A stretch of 64,000 nucleotides of DNA from an uncultured Bacilli bacterium (GTDB taxonomy: Bacteria > Bacillota_I > Bacilli_A > RF39 > UBA660): assembly GCA_934098565.1 (NCBI GenBank), contig CAKOON010000002.1:124001-188000 (forward strand), in the 5' to 3' direction. Every line of letters starts with the position of its first letter. Position 1 is the first letter of the stretch. Shown one piece after another: positions 55,601 to 63,887 of this stretch. The notes under the pieces are model-generated. The model searched no databases. It saw only the letters and a program-made list of their open reading frames with translations, and was not told the origin of the DNA. A program made the translations under genes and the position numbers.

Positions 55601-58600
55601 ACTTTGATTTAGCTAATTCTAGTCAATTTTATGCAGTTGGTGGGCTGGTTGGCTATAACAATTACGGTGTTATTGACTCTGCTTATACCACCGGCGAAAT
55701 TAATACTACTTATCCTAACGCTGGCGGTATTGTTGGCTTGAACTATGGCCGAGTGGAGAATGTTATTAGTAATATTAGGTTAATATCAAGTCAAGTTTAT
55801 GCTGGTGGTATCATTGGTAATGATGTTAATGATAATGTTTCTAATACCTTATTTACTGGTGAATTATATACTTCAGTAGAAAATGAAATCCATAGAACTA
55901 TTGGTAATAAAAACTTAAATAATCATAATTTCTATGCTTGGGCTAGTCAACGTATTAATGGGATTATTAGTAATAATGGAGCTTCTGAAGAATTACTTAC
56001 TACTCAAGAATTAAATGATTCCAAAACCTATTCAACTAAGATTAATATTGGCAATAACTTTTCTTATGATGATATTGGTAACAATAAATTACCGAAATTA
56101 TATTATGATAACGTTAAAGAACTGTTACCTAATCAGAATGATAATTATTTAAATATAACCGATGGTGTCCCTTTAAAAATTAAAGAAATAACTGCTAAAA
56201 AAGATTTAACTAGTGCCGATGTTAGTATTTTAGTTTCTAATGCCGACGTAAATCGATATAAAATAACTGGGGTTGCTATTGCTGATATTGAAGAATTTGG
56301 GGAAGGCGATGTAAAAATATACAATGAAGATTCTGGTATAGCAGATACTTCCCTTATTAGAGTTACAATTCGTCCTAAATATTACCTAGATAGTTATCGA
56401 ATTAGTACATTATACTATACTGAAGATGGAGTAAGTAAAGAAATTAATGTAGATTCGAAAATAGATGTAACTTTCTTTAGAACTATAAGTTCGGTTGAAG
56501 ATTTTCAACAAATTAATACTAACTATTCAGAAAATTACACTTTAAATGCTGATTTAGATTTTAGTAATATTAAATCTTCTATTATCCGTAACGGAATTAT
56601 GGTTAATCGCTTAGAGGGTAATGGTAATACAATATCTAATTATGCAATTGATACAAATAACGGTTCTACATACATTTTTAAAGAAGTCAAAACTTATATG
56701 AAAAATATAAATTTTACGAATATTACAATGAATTATACTGGTAGTAGCAGTGCTAGTGGGCTCGGTATTATTGGTACTGCATATGGAGAAATAGGTAATA
56801 TTAATATTAATAATATGACCTTAAATGGTAATAAAAAGGTTAATAGAGTAGGCTTTATTACAGATAGTTATGTTAATGATTATCGAGATATTAATTTTAC
56901 AAGCATCAATATTTCCGGTACTCACAGGTTAGGGGCTTTATATGCTGAAGGAGATACTTATAATCTAACTGGTATTACTATTAGTGATGCCAATGTTGAT
57001 GGCACTGGTGATTTTGTTGGTGGTCTTATTGGCTATAAACATAATAATTCTAGTCAAACGCATTTTTATATTACAGCTTCTGATGTTCATGTAACAACTT
57101 CTGGGGGTAATTACAGTGGGATAGTTTATGGATATGGTGCCGCTATTAATGTTGAAGTAACTAATTCTTCTATAGCTGGTAACAATTTAGTGGGGGGTGT
57201 TTCTGGTCAACAAGACACTGACTCCGTTTATAATAATTATTTAACTAATGTTACAATCAGTGGTAAGGCCAGTCAAATCGGTGGTATTTATGGTACTCAT
57301 GATTCTCTTTATAATAGTTATGTAAAAGACTCTACTATTTCCGGGGGCACTAGTCAAGTAGGTGGTATCAGTGGTTATGGTGGCTGGTCAATTTATAATT
57401 GCTCCGTCATTAATACAACTATATCAGCGCCTAATGCCTCTTATGTTGGAGGTATTGAAGGCCTAAACTGGGATGGCAGTCGTTACAATAACTATGTTTA
57501 TAAAACAACTATTACCGGTCGTACTTACGTAGGTGGTATTATTGGCCATAAAAATGGTACTCCTAATAGCAGTTATCATAATAATTTTGTTAATGCTAAC
57601 ATCAAAGCCCTTGGTAGTGGAGCTGGTGGTATTCTTGGTAGTTATTCAAATGATTTAGAAGATGAAAATGTTCGCCGTGTCTCGATTTATAGTAACGTTG
57701 TTGCTAGCTCAACAATTACAGCTGAAGGTGAATCGGGTGGTTTAATTGGTTATATGTATAAAGCTACTGACACTTCTCTAGGTTTAATACATCATAATAT
57801 TGTGGTAGCTAATGTTAATACTACTGGTTCTAATAAGAAAAGTGGCATCATTGTTGGCTCTGGTGATCTTTTAATTAAAGGTTCAAAAAATATTTATGTT
57901 TATAGTAATTCTAAAATAAATAATATTTCTGCTCCTTCTACTGTTGTTGGCTTGAATGATACTATTACTTTTATGTCTTCAAATAATTTAAAAAATAATA
58001 GTCTTGTTAAATCTTATTTGAATTCATCTAGTTATTATAATTATTCTAATGTTGATAAAGGTTATTATCCTTATAATGGTGGTAAACTCGCTAATAGTTA
58101 TCAAGTATTACTTCCAAGTGGTTCTATTAGTACTTTTTCTAGCCGTATGTTAGTTAGAAGATTTACTCCTCTTCCTAATGTTACTGTCTATTCTAGTGGT
58201 ATTAATACTTTAAACTTTGATTTTGATACTTTAGGAGGAAATATCACTATTAATGGTCATTCATATGATATTGATAGTAATACTATTTCTATTTATTATA
58301 ACTATAATGAAGATATAACTTATGTGTTAGATAATGGCTATGCTAAAAAGGAATATCATTTAAATAAAGAATCTTTAAGAAACACCATAAATACTTTAAA
58401 TGATTATTATTATTATTTAGATAACGGTAATATTATTAGTAACAATGGTAATATAATTGGTAATTATGTTCATTTATATAATAATGAAGCCTTAAATAGT
58501 GAGGGTAATATTTATGATATAAATACTGGTGCTTTAAAGGAAGTTAATACTAGTAATTTTGACAAATTGAGTAAACCAGTAGAGATTGTTAATTATATTT

Positions 58601-59478
58601 ATCGTGGTAGTAAGATTAATACTTATGGTACTTATTCAACTATTGATAATAAAAAGATGGATAATCAAATATTTATTAAAGGTATTAATATGGCGATGAT
58701 TAATACTAATTTAAATAACTTGAAAACTAAGGTTATAATAGATAATTATAATAATAAAAAAGTTTTAGTAACCTTGGTAGAAGACAAACTTACTTCTTTA
58801 ATGAATGATATTAAGTTACCAAGTGATTTTATTAATCAAGATATTATTGATATGACAACAAATATTAATGATGATAGTAGTATTATTCTTATTAAATATA
58901 GTGATAATACCTATTATGCTTTTGATTATAAGACTGGTAAAAGGTTAGAAATCGTTAGTTTAAATGCGGATAAACAAAAATCTAATATATCTATTATGTC
59001 TTTTATGAAGGATTATTTAACTAATAATAGTAAAAATAAGATGATTGTTAGTTTAGAAAAGTCCTATGAACGTACGAATGATTTTATAACTAATTTAGAT
59101 ACTGATAAAGTAATTAACTATACCGGTTATGATTTTGATACTAATCAGGATAGTGCTAATAATACTTTGGCAACTAAGATTACTGATAATTATGCTGTTG
59201 CTTATAATCCTTTAAAAAGAGAATACGAAGTTTATAATATTCCTTATATAATTAGTAGTAGTGTATCTCAGGATAATGCTAGTACTAGTGTAAATGATGT
59301 CATTAATAAAACTGGTTCTTTCCAAAACAGTTTCATTAAGAAATATAAAGGTAAAGTTACTGATGATGTTAATGGTAAATATATTTTTATTATAATTATT
59401 ATTGTAATTAGTATATCTTTATCCTTATTGGGTATTACATTAAAAAGTATTTATTACAAAAAGAAAAACTTCTCTTAA
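49678..59478 (+). CDS. Giant surface protein 2 (3,266 aa)
   Basis: N-terminal membrane helix (about 5-22) and membrane-proximal domain (about 60-220). Fibronectin-like beta domains follow (about 280-820), then a carbohydrate-binding-like beta domain (about 825-960). Next come a Gly-rich domain of the ALK/LTK receptor type (about 1040-1260) with many GGxGG runs, and blocks of GLUG-like repeats (about 1540-2075 and 2400-2720, for example VGGLVGYNNYG). A C-terminal beta domain and a second membrane helix (about 3230-3252) with a basic tail end it. Anchored at both ends, so the mass would form a loop outside the cell. AAAGGAG ribosome site. Confidence 0.85.
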   Translation: MKRSITVLGCLILVIVYLAFFQVRKLDTIGLDGYVSKSSIEDIARNLKTSKNINISLEAVSSNDSLYKNSSSYYIGEQKKTKVYLDVPIYNKDNSRVLNYFENNYINERYYDTGSLSNIITADKNIYNTNVNERIDEDTYLFTKLKQNLYLNNVLISLKLVNEEIEIPAYSIIYFNQDYLNYYYRVNDSLVLKKIDYIMLDSKVNILDNTISYEALLTNLGLYSKISKNDDYITKPDTPSYDDIKDDNKNSSDNDSSFDLIIKDTDIIINEDPSYDKDGTVENYIRPEVTFDGFSGNVYSATGNLTISDPASRIITSPTFVLKYKGKTYLRKSFYSNGQIKLSGLLPNETFEVEGYFIFKNQNNETVKRTFYTGDIKTNNIENLNPIGLKYQINSVFAKKVLLDDLEIVNDASDEVLNGLKTITVTLNKQEFTLSTDIINKLKNKNKVKYQTPEILESDTDYDGTIKAYDVSGNELVVSNNTFKAKTSKEAPTAYINHVDSDLTYFKAKISLNNKDNVVLNNYHYEVYDLNNNLITEKVLDASKSSEDIEVVNLDSNEVYKIYVIASYDLEDGNGTINNKILVTAQVATKPISALGYMKFILKQENEDDSTRDSATYSLKINKESTDEKLIALLDRVIIKVKKDDKEIDRIIIRDEDINSLKSLGTYTLSIKGLDSCTDYTLEYSTIEKQIDKEYEIKAVANITNFKTARTPAYALITNQFTNESIIDFDIKIVDQDGAIQSKRALIQIHDELGNYVLLKELKINSTEERITLNKLNKDTNYIVDVIAEGYNEKYTTATYKTNKRLEGSRKLATKLGVSGSIRLENLLSVVTSQNIFNLSYADNFRFDGSSSLNKIATDIDNKKINFSAMNGYANYSYYIPEYKDTPVIVKFKAKYANGSNNGAAYLTVGAGNSSTYPLNLTSEEKEYRIELISDNGYVGFGISEENGRNNTTTVEVSDMQIIPYLNYNDARTKEMSIYDREYVFNDTTILTGNDGIVEPNGDIETGHIGDGYARITNTVTQEVYNYSYTGTVQEFKVPTSGNYKIEVWGASGGDAYNNKYLHANSHGGRGGYSAGTVNLKENTILYVVVGGRGKYGPKYVDGGFNGGGTGGANSSGSGGGATDVRLKSGVVETESLNSRIIVAGGGGGSDDAGGCYENCSLSNDGSGGAGGGITTDGAYINGVLHTRYASGQLPFTTSDFTGNVVNTSKLGIGENGTATDTGGAGGGYYGGVASKDSNGGASGGSSFISGHAGCISVNFKDNLQKDDTYTNYEEKYQYQGIFYVNVVDNNYELTGSPQIPNADFYIEILKSDGSSIGNYHYYLDDNETIDHRVDDMMVAYNFEKGTNYTLNLNIFMNNRYYTIHSLNFTTDDQIRTIRTKEEFYNMSSTGNFLIDSDMDLRYSNRTISGEFNGNIDFQGHKLLLNVKNSASRVFSELGKGCVIKNMDMHIWYDEARNRYDTLTDWSSATFSNIMITIEQAVSTPAEQISFLVRVNRGTVDHFIVHNKAEINTTRYFGLISNYIYGTVKNGYLYGSRINGNHNSGLDEIKYIGAIGAYMSESGYIENVYSLIDVVGYADDDRPNQVSVGNLVGSVSRGTINNSYSYNENNTRSTAYDASVGSYDQLNTSELYYVSPLRYNNAKTTKISKVALTSSEFQNKTLNKDHAFNIDDFVTYGYFPQLIMNEVMPKQDYIKLPSVTDADLLSVISTDVLSQDKNAAEISILLRNPAFDKIEAVSIQYFDSAVTEQIDNADGTSLIKVKLTNPSRYISAYGLNSITATSKVGNTYTTDFASGTVVLNISMYREVNSEQEWLNMKNNPNDNFKLMKDLDFTGFTNPIITTTMTGKIDGNNHTIRNMIVNTSEGIAFRVFQGSLFNLYFEDVKKTNNSDESGLIGYLQSSATVRNVHIKNITLMLGYYTGGIAALSRYSSNIQNSSVTNLKIIDRANVNGMRVGGLVGQMEQSNIMNSYVQDLHFDLANSSQFYAVGGLVGYNNYGVIDSAYTTGEINTTYPNAGGIVGLNYGRVENVISNIRLISSQVYAGGIIGNDVNDNVSNTLFTGELYTSVENEIHRTIGNKNLNNHNFYAWASQRINGIISNNGASEELLTTQELNDSKTYSTKINIGNNFSYDDIGNNKLPKLYYDNVKELLPNQNDNYLNITDGVPLKIKEITAKKDLTSADVSILVSNADVNRYKITGVAIADIEEFGEGDVKIYNEDSGIADTSLIRVTIRPKYYLDSYRISTLYYTEDGVSKEINVDSKIDVTFFRTISSVEDFQQINTNYSENYTLNADLDFSNIKSSIIRNGIMVNRLEGNGNTISNYAIDTNNGSTYIFKEVKTYMKNINFTNITMNYTGSSSASGLGIIGTAYGEIGNININNMTLNGNKKVNRVGFITDSYVNDYRDINFTSINISGTHRLGALYAEGDTYNLTGITISDANVDGTGDFVGGLIGYKHNNSSQTHFYITASDVHVTTSGGNYSGIVYGYGAAINVEVTNSSIAGNNLVGGVSGQQDTDSVYNNYLTNVTISGKASQIGGIYGTHDSLYNSYVKDSTISGGTSQVGGISGYGGWSIYNCSVINTTISAPNASYVGGIEGLNWDGSRYNNYVYKTTITGRTYVGGIIGHKNGTPNSSYHNNFVNANIKALGSGAGGILGSYSNDLEDENVRRVSIYSNVVASSTITAEGESGGLIGYMYKATDTSLGLIHHNIVVANVNTTGSNKKSGIIVGSGDLLIKGSKNIYVYSNSKINNISAPSTVVGLNDTITFMSSNNLKNNSLVKSYLNSSSYYNYSNVDKGYYPYNGGKLANSYQVLLPSGSISTFSSRMLVRRFTPLPNVTVYSSGINTLNFDFDTLGGNITINGHSYDIDSNTISIYYNYNEDITYVLDNGYAKKEYHLNKESLRNTINTLNDYYYYLDNGNIISNNGNIIGNYVHLYNNEALNSEGNIYDINTGALKEVNTSNFDKLSKPVEIVNYIYRGSKINTYGTYSTIDNKKMDNQIFIKGINMAMINTNLNNLKTKVIIDNYNNKKVLVTLVEDKLTSLMNDIKLPSDFINQDIIDMTTNINDDSSIILIKYSDNTYYAFDYKTGKRLEIVSLNADKQKSNISIMSFMKDYLTNNSKNKMIVSLEKSYERTNDFITNLDTDKVINYTGYDFDTNQDSANNTLATKITDNYAVAYNPLKREYEVYNIPYIISSSVSQDNASTSVNDVINKTGSFQNSFIKKYKGKVTDDVNGKYIFIIIIIVISISLSLLGITLKSIYYKKKNFS

Positions 59479-59491
59479 GGGGAAGTTTTTA
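59464..59491 (+). terminator. Terminator of the ATPase/surface-protein operon
   Basis: AAAAACTTC...GGAAGTTTTT hairpin containing the stop codon, followed by T-rich sequence. Confidence 0.85.
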
Positions 59492-59525
59492 CTTTAAAAT
59501 ATACTTAATAATTTATGATCCAAAT

Positions 59526-59617
59526 AAAAAACAATCATTAAGATTGCTTAAATAAAATGGTGCGATAGTTAAGATAGTCCGAAACCATCACAGCAAATAA
59601 ATAAACAATTTAATTCT
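59526..59617 (-). ncRNA. Candidate small RNA of about 92 nt
   Basis: On the minus strand an extended -10 TGGTATAAT (TATAAT complement at 59624-59629) with a weak TTACCA -35 (18-nt spacer) is followed about 70 nt later by a CAATC/GATTG hairpin and T6 ending at 59526. The interval has a further ATGGT/ACCAT stem and no open frame. It lies between the giant gene and the Abi_2 gene. Confidence 0.4.
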
Positions 59618-59668
59618 ATAACAATTATACCATGACTTTTTCTAATTTGGTAAATTATTTTTATAAAA

Positions 59669-59706
59669 ATGAAAAAGACCTAAGGCTTCTAAAGTTTCCT
59701 AGGCAC
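59669..59706 (-). terminator. Abi_2 3' hairpin (copy 1 of a 38-bp repeat)
   Basis: Minus-strand hairpin GCCTAGG...CCTTAGGT followed by T5, placed 3' of the Abi_2 gene. 36 of 38 bases are identical to 60644-60681. Confidence 0.75.
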
Positions 59707-59739
59707 TTTTCAATATTATTATATGTTATGAATTAATAT

Positions 59740-60627
59740 TTATACAATATAATAGTTCTTATCAAATCCCATTACTTTTAATACTTCATCAATAGTAATT
59801 GAAATTAAATTATCTTTTAATGTATCTAATTCTTTTGTAATTAAGCTTTTCATTTCAACTATTTGATCATTTTCTAATAATAATTCTAATGATCTAATTA
59901 TTATATACATATTTGTATGTAATACTTTATCTGGTGATTTTTTAGTTTTATCTAATCTAATATAGAAAGTACTTCTATAAGTATATAATCTATCATCATG
60001 AGCTGCTATATTACGAACCGAAGTAAGATTACCAAGAATATTTTTTAATATTCTATCATTTATATGAAATTGTTTACTTATCTCTTGTCTATCTTGTTGT
60101 TTCATTAAACCATAAAACTTACTAATAGTTCCTAGAGATAATATTTTAGTAACAACCCAAGGTGGGACAAATCCATATTTACTCATGTAATGAGTTATTG
60201 CATCATGTTTACCATTTCCTTTATCAATTTCATTTTTTATTTCTTCAATTAACTTTTCTATGTGTTCTAAATTAGAATTATCATCTTTTAAATCAAAGTT
60301 ATTTATATTTAAATAATCTTCTAATCCATATTTTTCAGCAAATAGATTTGCAATTTTAGTTTTTATTACTGCTTCTATTTCAAGAATATATTTAAGCATT
60401 ATTATTTTTAAATTTTTATCAAACTTATACATTGCAAATATTTCTTCAAATGAAGCATTATCTTTATATTTTTCTCCTATTTTAAATATCCATTTATAGG
60501 AGTTTACTATTGAATAATAAGAATACTTTTCAATTAAATATTTAACGCTATTTTCATCTTTTATTGATACACCTTTTGAATTTAATATTTCAATTAATTC
60601 ATTTGTTGATTTAAATTCTTTAGCCAT
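59740..60627 (-). CDS. Abi_2 (AbiD/AbiF-like) abortive-infection protein
   Basis: 295 aa. N-terminal Abi_2 features: YYSIVNSYKWIF (family ISYYRLSGYW), then FEEIFAMYKFDKNLK and ILEIEAVIKTKIA. The C-terminal VRNIAAHDDRLY contains the HEPN RNase signature R-N-x-x-x-H (Arg204, His209). Proteins of this family stop phage infection, probably by RNA cleavage. Single gene with AGGAGG ribosome site; its leader contains the same hairpin as its terminator. Confidence 0.85.
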   Translation of the reverse strand: MAKEFKSTNELIEILNSKGVSIKDENSVKYLIEKYSYYSIVNSYKWIFKIGEKYKDNASFEEIFAMYKFDKNLKIIMLKYILEIEAVIKTKIANLFAEKYGLEDYLNINNFDLKDDNSNLEHIEKLIEEIKNEIDKGNGKHDAITHYMSKYGFVPPWVVTKILSLGTISKFYGLMKQQDRQEISKQFHINDRILKNILGNLTSVRNIAAHDDRLYTYRSTFYIRLDKTKKSPDKVLHTNMYIIIRSLELLLENDQIVEMKSLITKELDTLKDNLISITIDEVLKVMGFDKNYYIV

Positions 60628-60643
60628 TTTTACCTCCTTATAA

Positions 60644-60681
60644 ATGAAAAAGACCTAGGGCTTCAAAAGTTTCCTAGGCAC
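60644..60681 (-). promoter_or_regulatory. Hairpin in the Abi_2 leader (copy 2 of the 38-bp repeat)
   Basis: Same terminator-like hairpin and T5 as 59669-59706, located between the Abi_2 promoter and its ribosome site, 17 nt before the start codon. It could act as an attenuator and also as the terminator of the upstream CBASS-like operon. Confidence 0.65.
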
Positions 60682-60693
60682 ATCTCGATAAAT

Positions 60694-60722
60694 AATATAC
60701 ACTATTTATTAATAAAATACAA
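60694..60722 (-). promoter_or_regulatory. Promoter of Abi_2
   Basis: Minus strand TTGTAT (60722-60717), 17-nt spacer, TATATT (60699-60694); predicted leader of about 60 nt. Confidence 0.55.
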
Positions 60723-60738
60723 TACTTTTGAAAAATTT

Positions 60739-62004
60739 TTAATCATAATCTATACTAACAGATATTTTATCTCTCGCAACACATATTCCATCTTTTATGA
60801 TATAACATTCAACATAATGTGGACCATAAAAATTTGTAGATTCATTTAAATAATCCATTCCTTTTTTTATTTGACCTCTAATACAATTTCTACGAATCGC
60901 TTCATATCCGACATTTCTAACTTTCCAATAAATATCATATGGTTTAGCAACATTATTTTCAACTATCATAAATTTCAATTTACGATTTTGTTTAATCATA
61001 AATTTTTTCTTTATAAATTCACTTAATAATCCTGTTCTAAAGCCATTTTGAGTTATTTCACAATCTATTTTTAATGAGTACATAATATAAACTGGGTAAA
61101 TTTCTTCAATAAATTGTTCTTCATCTGAATGACCATATTCATTTGCGAATTGCTCACTAATAGGAAATCTGCTTCCAAATAGTTCTCTTAACGTAGATGA
61201 CTCATCCATGCTATTTGAAAGTTTATTATAGGATTTTTTGCTCTTTTTTATGAAATTGAAGTTCTTATTTTCTATTATTTGATTACTTCCCATAGCATTC
61301 CATTGTTTTCTATCTTCATCTTGCTCACGTAAATATTTAAACACACTTTTTAAAAGATTATAATAATCATTTTTCGATTTCCACTTATATTCAAAATTAT
61401 CATCCAAGAAATTTTTAATTAAAGTATCTATCAACAATCCACAAATAGTTACACCATTATTTGCTTTCCACTCTCTAATCATTTGGCATATGTCACGATA
61501 TGTAGATGTATTACTTATCATATTATTTGCTTCTTCTATTTCAGGTATGGATTTAGTTATTTTCCAGCTACCGCCATCATGAGTATCTGGATATTTATAA
61601 GAATTATCATCTTGCTTAAAACCAGGAACAAGTTCTATTTTGTATTTTGTAAATGATATAACAACAACTTGCCCATCTCCCTTAATATCTGTTTGTGGAT
61701 ATTTTTCTTTTAATATATCTCGTATTTCGTTTAAAAGTTGAGATTGTCCATTACTCTCATAATCATCAAATCTTTCAAACACTTCATCTGGAAGCTCATA
61801 AATAACATCTATATCACTTTCTCCTTTAATAGATGTATTTCTTCCCGTAGAACCTACTATTATATAATTTTCTGTTGTGGAATTATCATAATACTTCTGA
61901 TTTAATTTTTTAGCTATTCCCTCTAAAGAAGTGTTTATGTCATCAAAATTATCAATTTGTAAATTATTTATAAATTCATTAAAATTATCTTCCATTTGCG
62001 TCAT
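60739..62004 (-). CDS. SMODS cyclic-nucleotide synthase fused to AGS-C sensor domain
   Basis: 421 aa. Nucleotidyltransferase core with GSTGRNTSIKGESDIDV: Gly51-Ser52, Asp64 and Asp66, plus Glu124 in KIELVPGF as third metal ligand. The C-terminal about 120 residues fit the AGS-C sensor domain (IYWKVRNVGYEAIRRNCIRGQI, then FYGPHYVECY). CD-NTases of this kind make oligonucleotide signals during phage infection. The start overlaps the SLATT gene stop (ATGA), so both are one operon: signal synthase plus membrane effector, a CBASS-like pair. Confidence 0.88.
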   Translation of the reverse strand: MTQMEDNFNEFINNLQIDNFDDINTSLEGIAKKLNQKYYDNSTTENYIIVGSTGRNTSIKGESDIDVIYELPDEVFERFDDYESNGQSQLLNEIRDILKEKYPQTDIKGDGQVVVISFTKYKIELVPGFKQDDNSYKYPDTHDGGSWKITKSIPEIEEANNMISNTSTYRDICQMIREWKANNGVTICGLLIDTLIKNFLDDNFEYKWKSKNDYYNLLKSVFKYLREQDEDRKQWNAMGSNQIIENKNFNFIKKSKKSYNKLSNSMDESSTLRELFGSRFPISEQFANEYGHSDEEQFIEEIYPVYIMYSLKIDCEITQNGFRTGLLSEFIKKKFMIKQNRKLKFMIVENNVAKPYDIYWKVRNVGYEAIRRNCIRGQIKKGMDYLNESTNFYGPHYVECYIIKDGICVARDKISVSIDYD

Positions 62005-62543
62005 TCACTTTCATCAAAAAATTCATCATTTACTTCTTCATCTTTACGAACCTTAAGTTTATATTCAGCAGATTTCATTATTTTATTTGATGCAGTTTCA
62101 AGATTAGAATAAATATTTTTTCGATATTCTAAATTTTCTTCTAATTTATCTTTTGCTAATTTCCAATCAATAATATCATTTTCTAAATATTCCATATTCA
62201 TAGTTAATATTTTTTTCATATACCATAAATTATTTACATTCTCATTAGTTATTCTAATCCTATTATCAAAATTAGAAAAACTTATCACATTATCAAATAT
62301 TATTGATATAGTTGATACAGCACTTGATATTAAAGCTCCTGTATACTTTTGATAGTATAAAAATAATACCGATACAAAGCTTGATAATCCGATTAGCAAT
62401 TCTTTACATATTTTATATATTTTGTTTTTCATTTTTAAATCATCAAGTATGGTTGCTTGAATCTTATGTGTCCAAATTATTTCACTAATATTATCACGAT
62501 ATAATTTAATAATCGTCTCTTTCTCTTTATTTTCTTTCTTCAT
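62001..62543 (-). CDS. SLATT-family two-helix membrane effector
   Basis: 180 aa; two adjacent hydrophobic segments at about 48-65 and 70-88, flanked by long charged helices, the SMODS/SLOG-associating 2TM layout. The N-terminal IIWTHKIQ and the later LWYMKKIL region fit the SLATT subgroup found next to SMODS enzymes. Predicted to form a pore that damages the membrane when the cyclic nucleotide is made. AGGAGG ribosome site. Confidence 0.8.
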   Translation of the reverse strand: MKKENKEKETIIKLYRDNISEIIWTHKIQATILDDLKMKNKIYKICKELLIGLSSFVSVLFLYYQKYTGALISSAVSTISIIFDNVISFSNFDNRIRITNENVNNLWYMKKILTMNMEYLENDIIDWKLAKDKLEENLEYRKNIYSNLETASNKIMKSAEYKLKVRKDEEVNDEFFDESE

Positions 62544-62627
62544 TTTTTACTGCCTCCTACTACTAAAAAAGAGCATAGTATCCCTTATGTATTATAATAA
62601 GTCTCTGCTAGCCCTTATTTTACTTTA

Positions 62628-63824
62628 TTATTTATTAGGTGATTCTAATTTTAATACTTTACAATTAGATTCTTCACCAATTTGAACATTTTGTTTTTTA
62701 TCTATAATTTCTAGACAATTATCAATTCTATCGATTAAACCAGGTAAAGGTAGCTCTCCTCTAATGCATTTAACCATTTCTATTATTCTTCTTTCAGCTT
62801 GATTTACTGATTGCATATTAAAATCAGAATTGTCAAAACTAATAGCTTTTTCACTTAAATTTTTAGCAATTGCTACTTGCGTAGAATTAGCAAAATTAGA
62901 AACAATGATATCACCACTATTATCACTATTTGCTTGAGGCAATAATAATGTATTTGCAGTACCTAATAACACAGGATTACTAGTTAGATCAACTTTAACT
63001 CCTTTTCTAGAATAGAAATTAGCACGAACACCTTTTTTTCTGCTGACATCAAATCTATATGTTCCATTTACTTTTCCGTTTCCTTTATGTGTTTCTACTG
63101 CAACTGCTCCATATTCTAAACTATCATCTGGATTTAATGCTGCTTCAAATGCTACTGAAGCATTATTTTGTCTATTTCTTTTATCATATTTTTTTACAAT
63201 TCTTACTAATCGCATTCCTGTGCTTAAGTCTCTCATTATTTCAGTATCATTAAATTTTTCTATTAATATGTTACCTTTTAATGATAGTGAAAGATAATCA
63301 TATTTATATTTTTCTCTCCAGTCGTCAGTTAACTGATCAAGAGTAATTGATATTTCAAAATCGTTTGATAATACATTAAACAATGTATTATAAGAAATTC
63401 TTCTTGGATGTTGTGGAGTTTGCTTTTGTCCTGCTTTAGTAGATTTAGAAAATTCAACAATACCATTATTATTAAAAGAAAAACGTCTAGTTGATTTATG
63501 AGAATTCATACCATACCAGTCAATTCTTCCAAATTCGCATTCATATTCTTTTCCATAATCATCTTCTAATATTACTTTTCTAAGTGGTTCTCCTGTTCTA
63601 TTTTCAGGATAATATACATTTGGTAGTTTATAATGTTCATGATACCTTTTTTCAATATCTTGAACGTCTGCCATTCCGGTATGATATAATGACATACTAT
63701 ACGCATCTAAACATTGTTCCCACCATGAAGAATTCCAACTATTAACACATTCTTCTGCTTTTTGCATTTCTTCTAATACTTTTTCAACTGCAATTAATTG
63801 ATTTTCTTTATCTAAAATTTCCAT
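62628..63824 (-). CDS. Hypothetical protein of the defence island (398 aa)
   Basis: Soluble, no signal peptide. The first 60 residues are helical and Trp-rich (VNSWNSSWWEQC). The middle is beta-rich with basic patches (THKGNGKVNGTYRFDVSRKKG) and the C-terminus is helical. No family recognised. AGGGGG ribosome site and a TATAAT-like -10 upstream. It is upstream of the SLATT gene on the same strand (84-base gap), so it may belong to the same defence unit or to a neighbouring one. Confidence 0.75.
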   Translation of the reverse strand: MEILDKENQLIAVEKVLEEMQKAEECVNSWNSSWWEQCLDAYSMSLYHTGMADVQDIEKRYHEHYKLPNVYYPENRTGEPLRKVILEDDYGKEYECEFGRIDWYGMNSHKSTRRFSFNNNGIVEFSKSTKAGQKQTPQHPRRISYNTLFNVLSNDFEISITLDQLTDDWREKYKYDYLSLSLKGNILIEKFNDTEIMRDLSTGMRLVRIVKKYDKRNRQNNASVAFEAALNPDDSLEYGAVAVETHKGNGKVNGTYRFDVSRKKGVRANFYSRKGVKVDLTSNPVLLGTANTLLLPQANSDNSGDIIVSNFANSTQVAIAKNLSEKAISFDNSDFNMQSVNQAERRIIEMVKCIRGELPLPGLIDRIDNCLEIIDKKQNVQIGEESNCKVLKLESPNK

Positions 63825-63887
63825 AATATCCCCCTATGACTTTATATTATATCATACTTTTCTGTTTATCTAATAAAATCTTTATTA

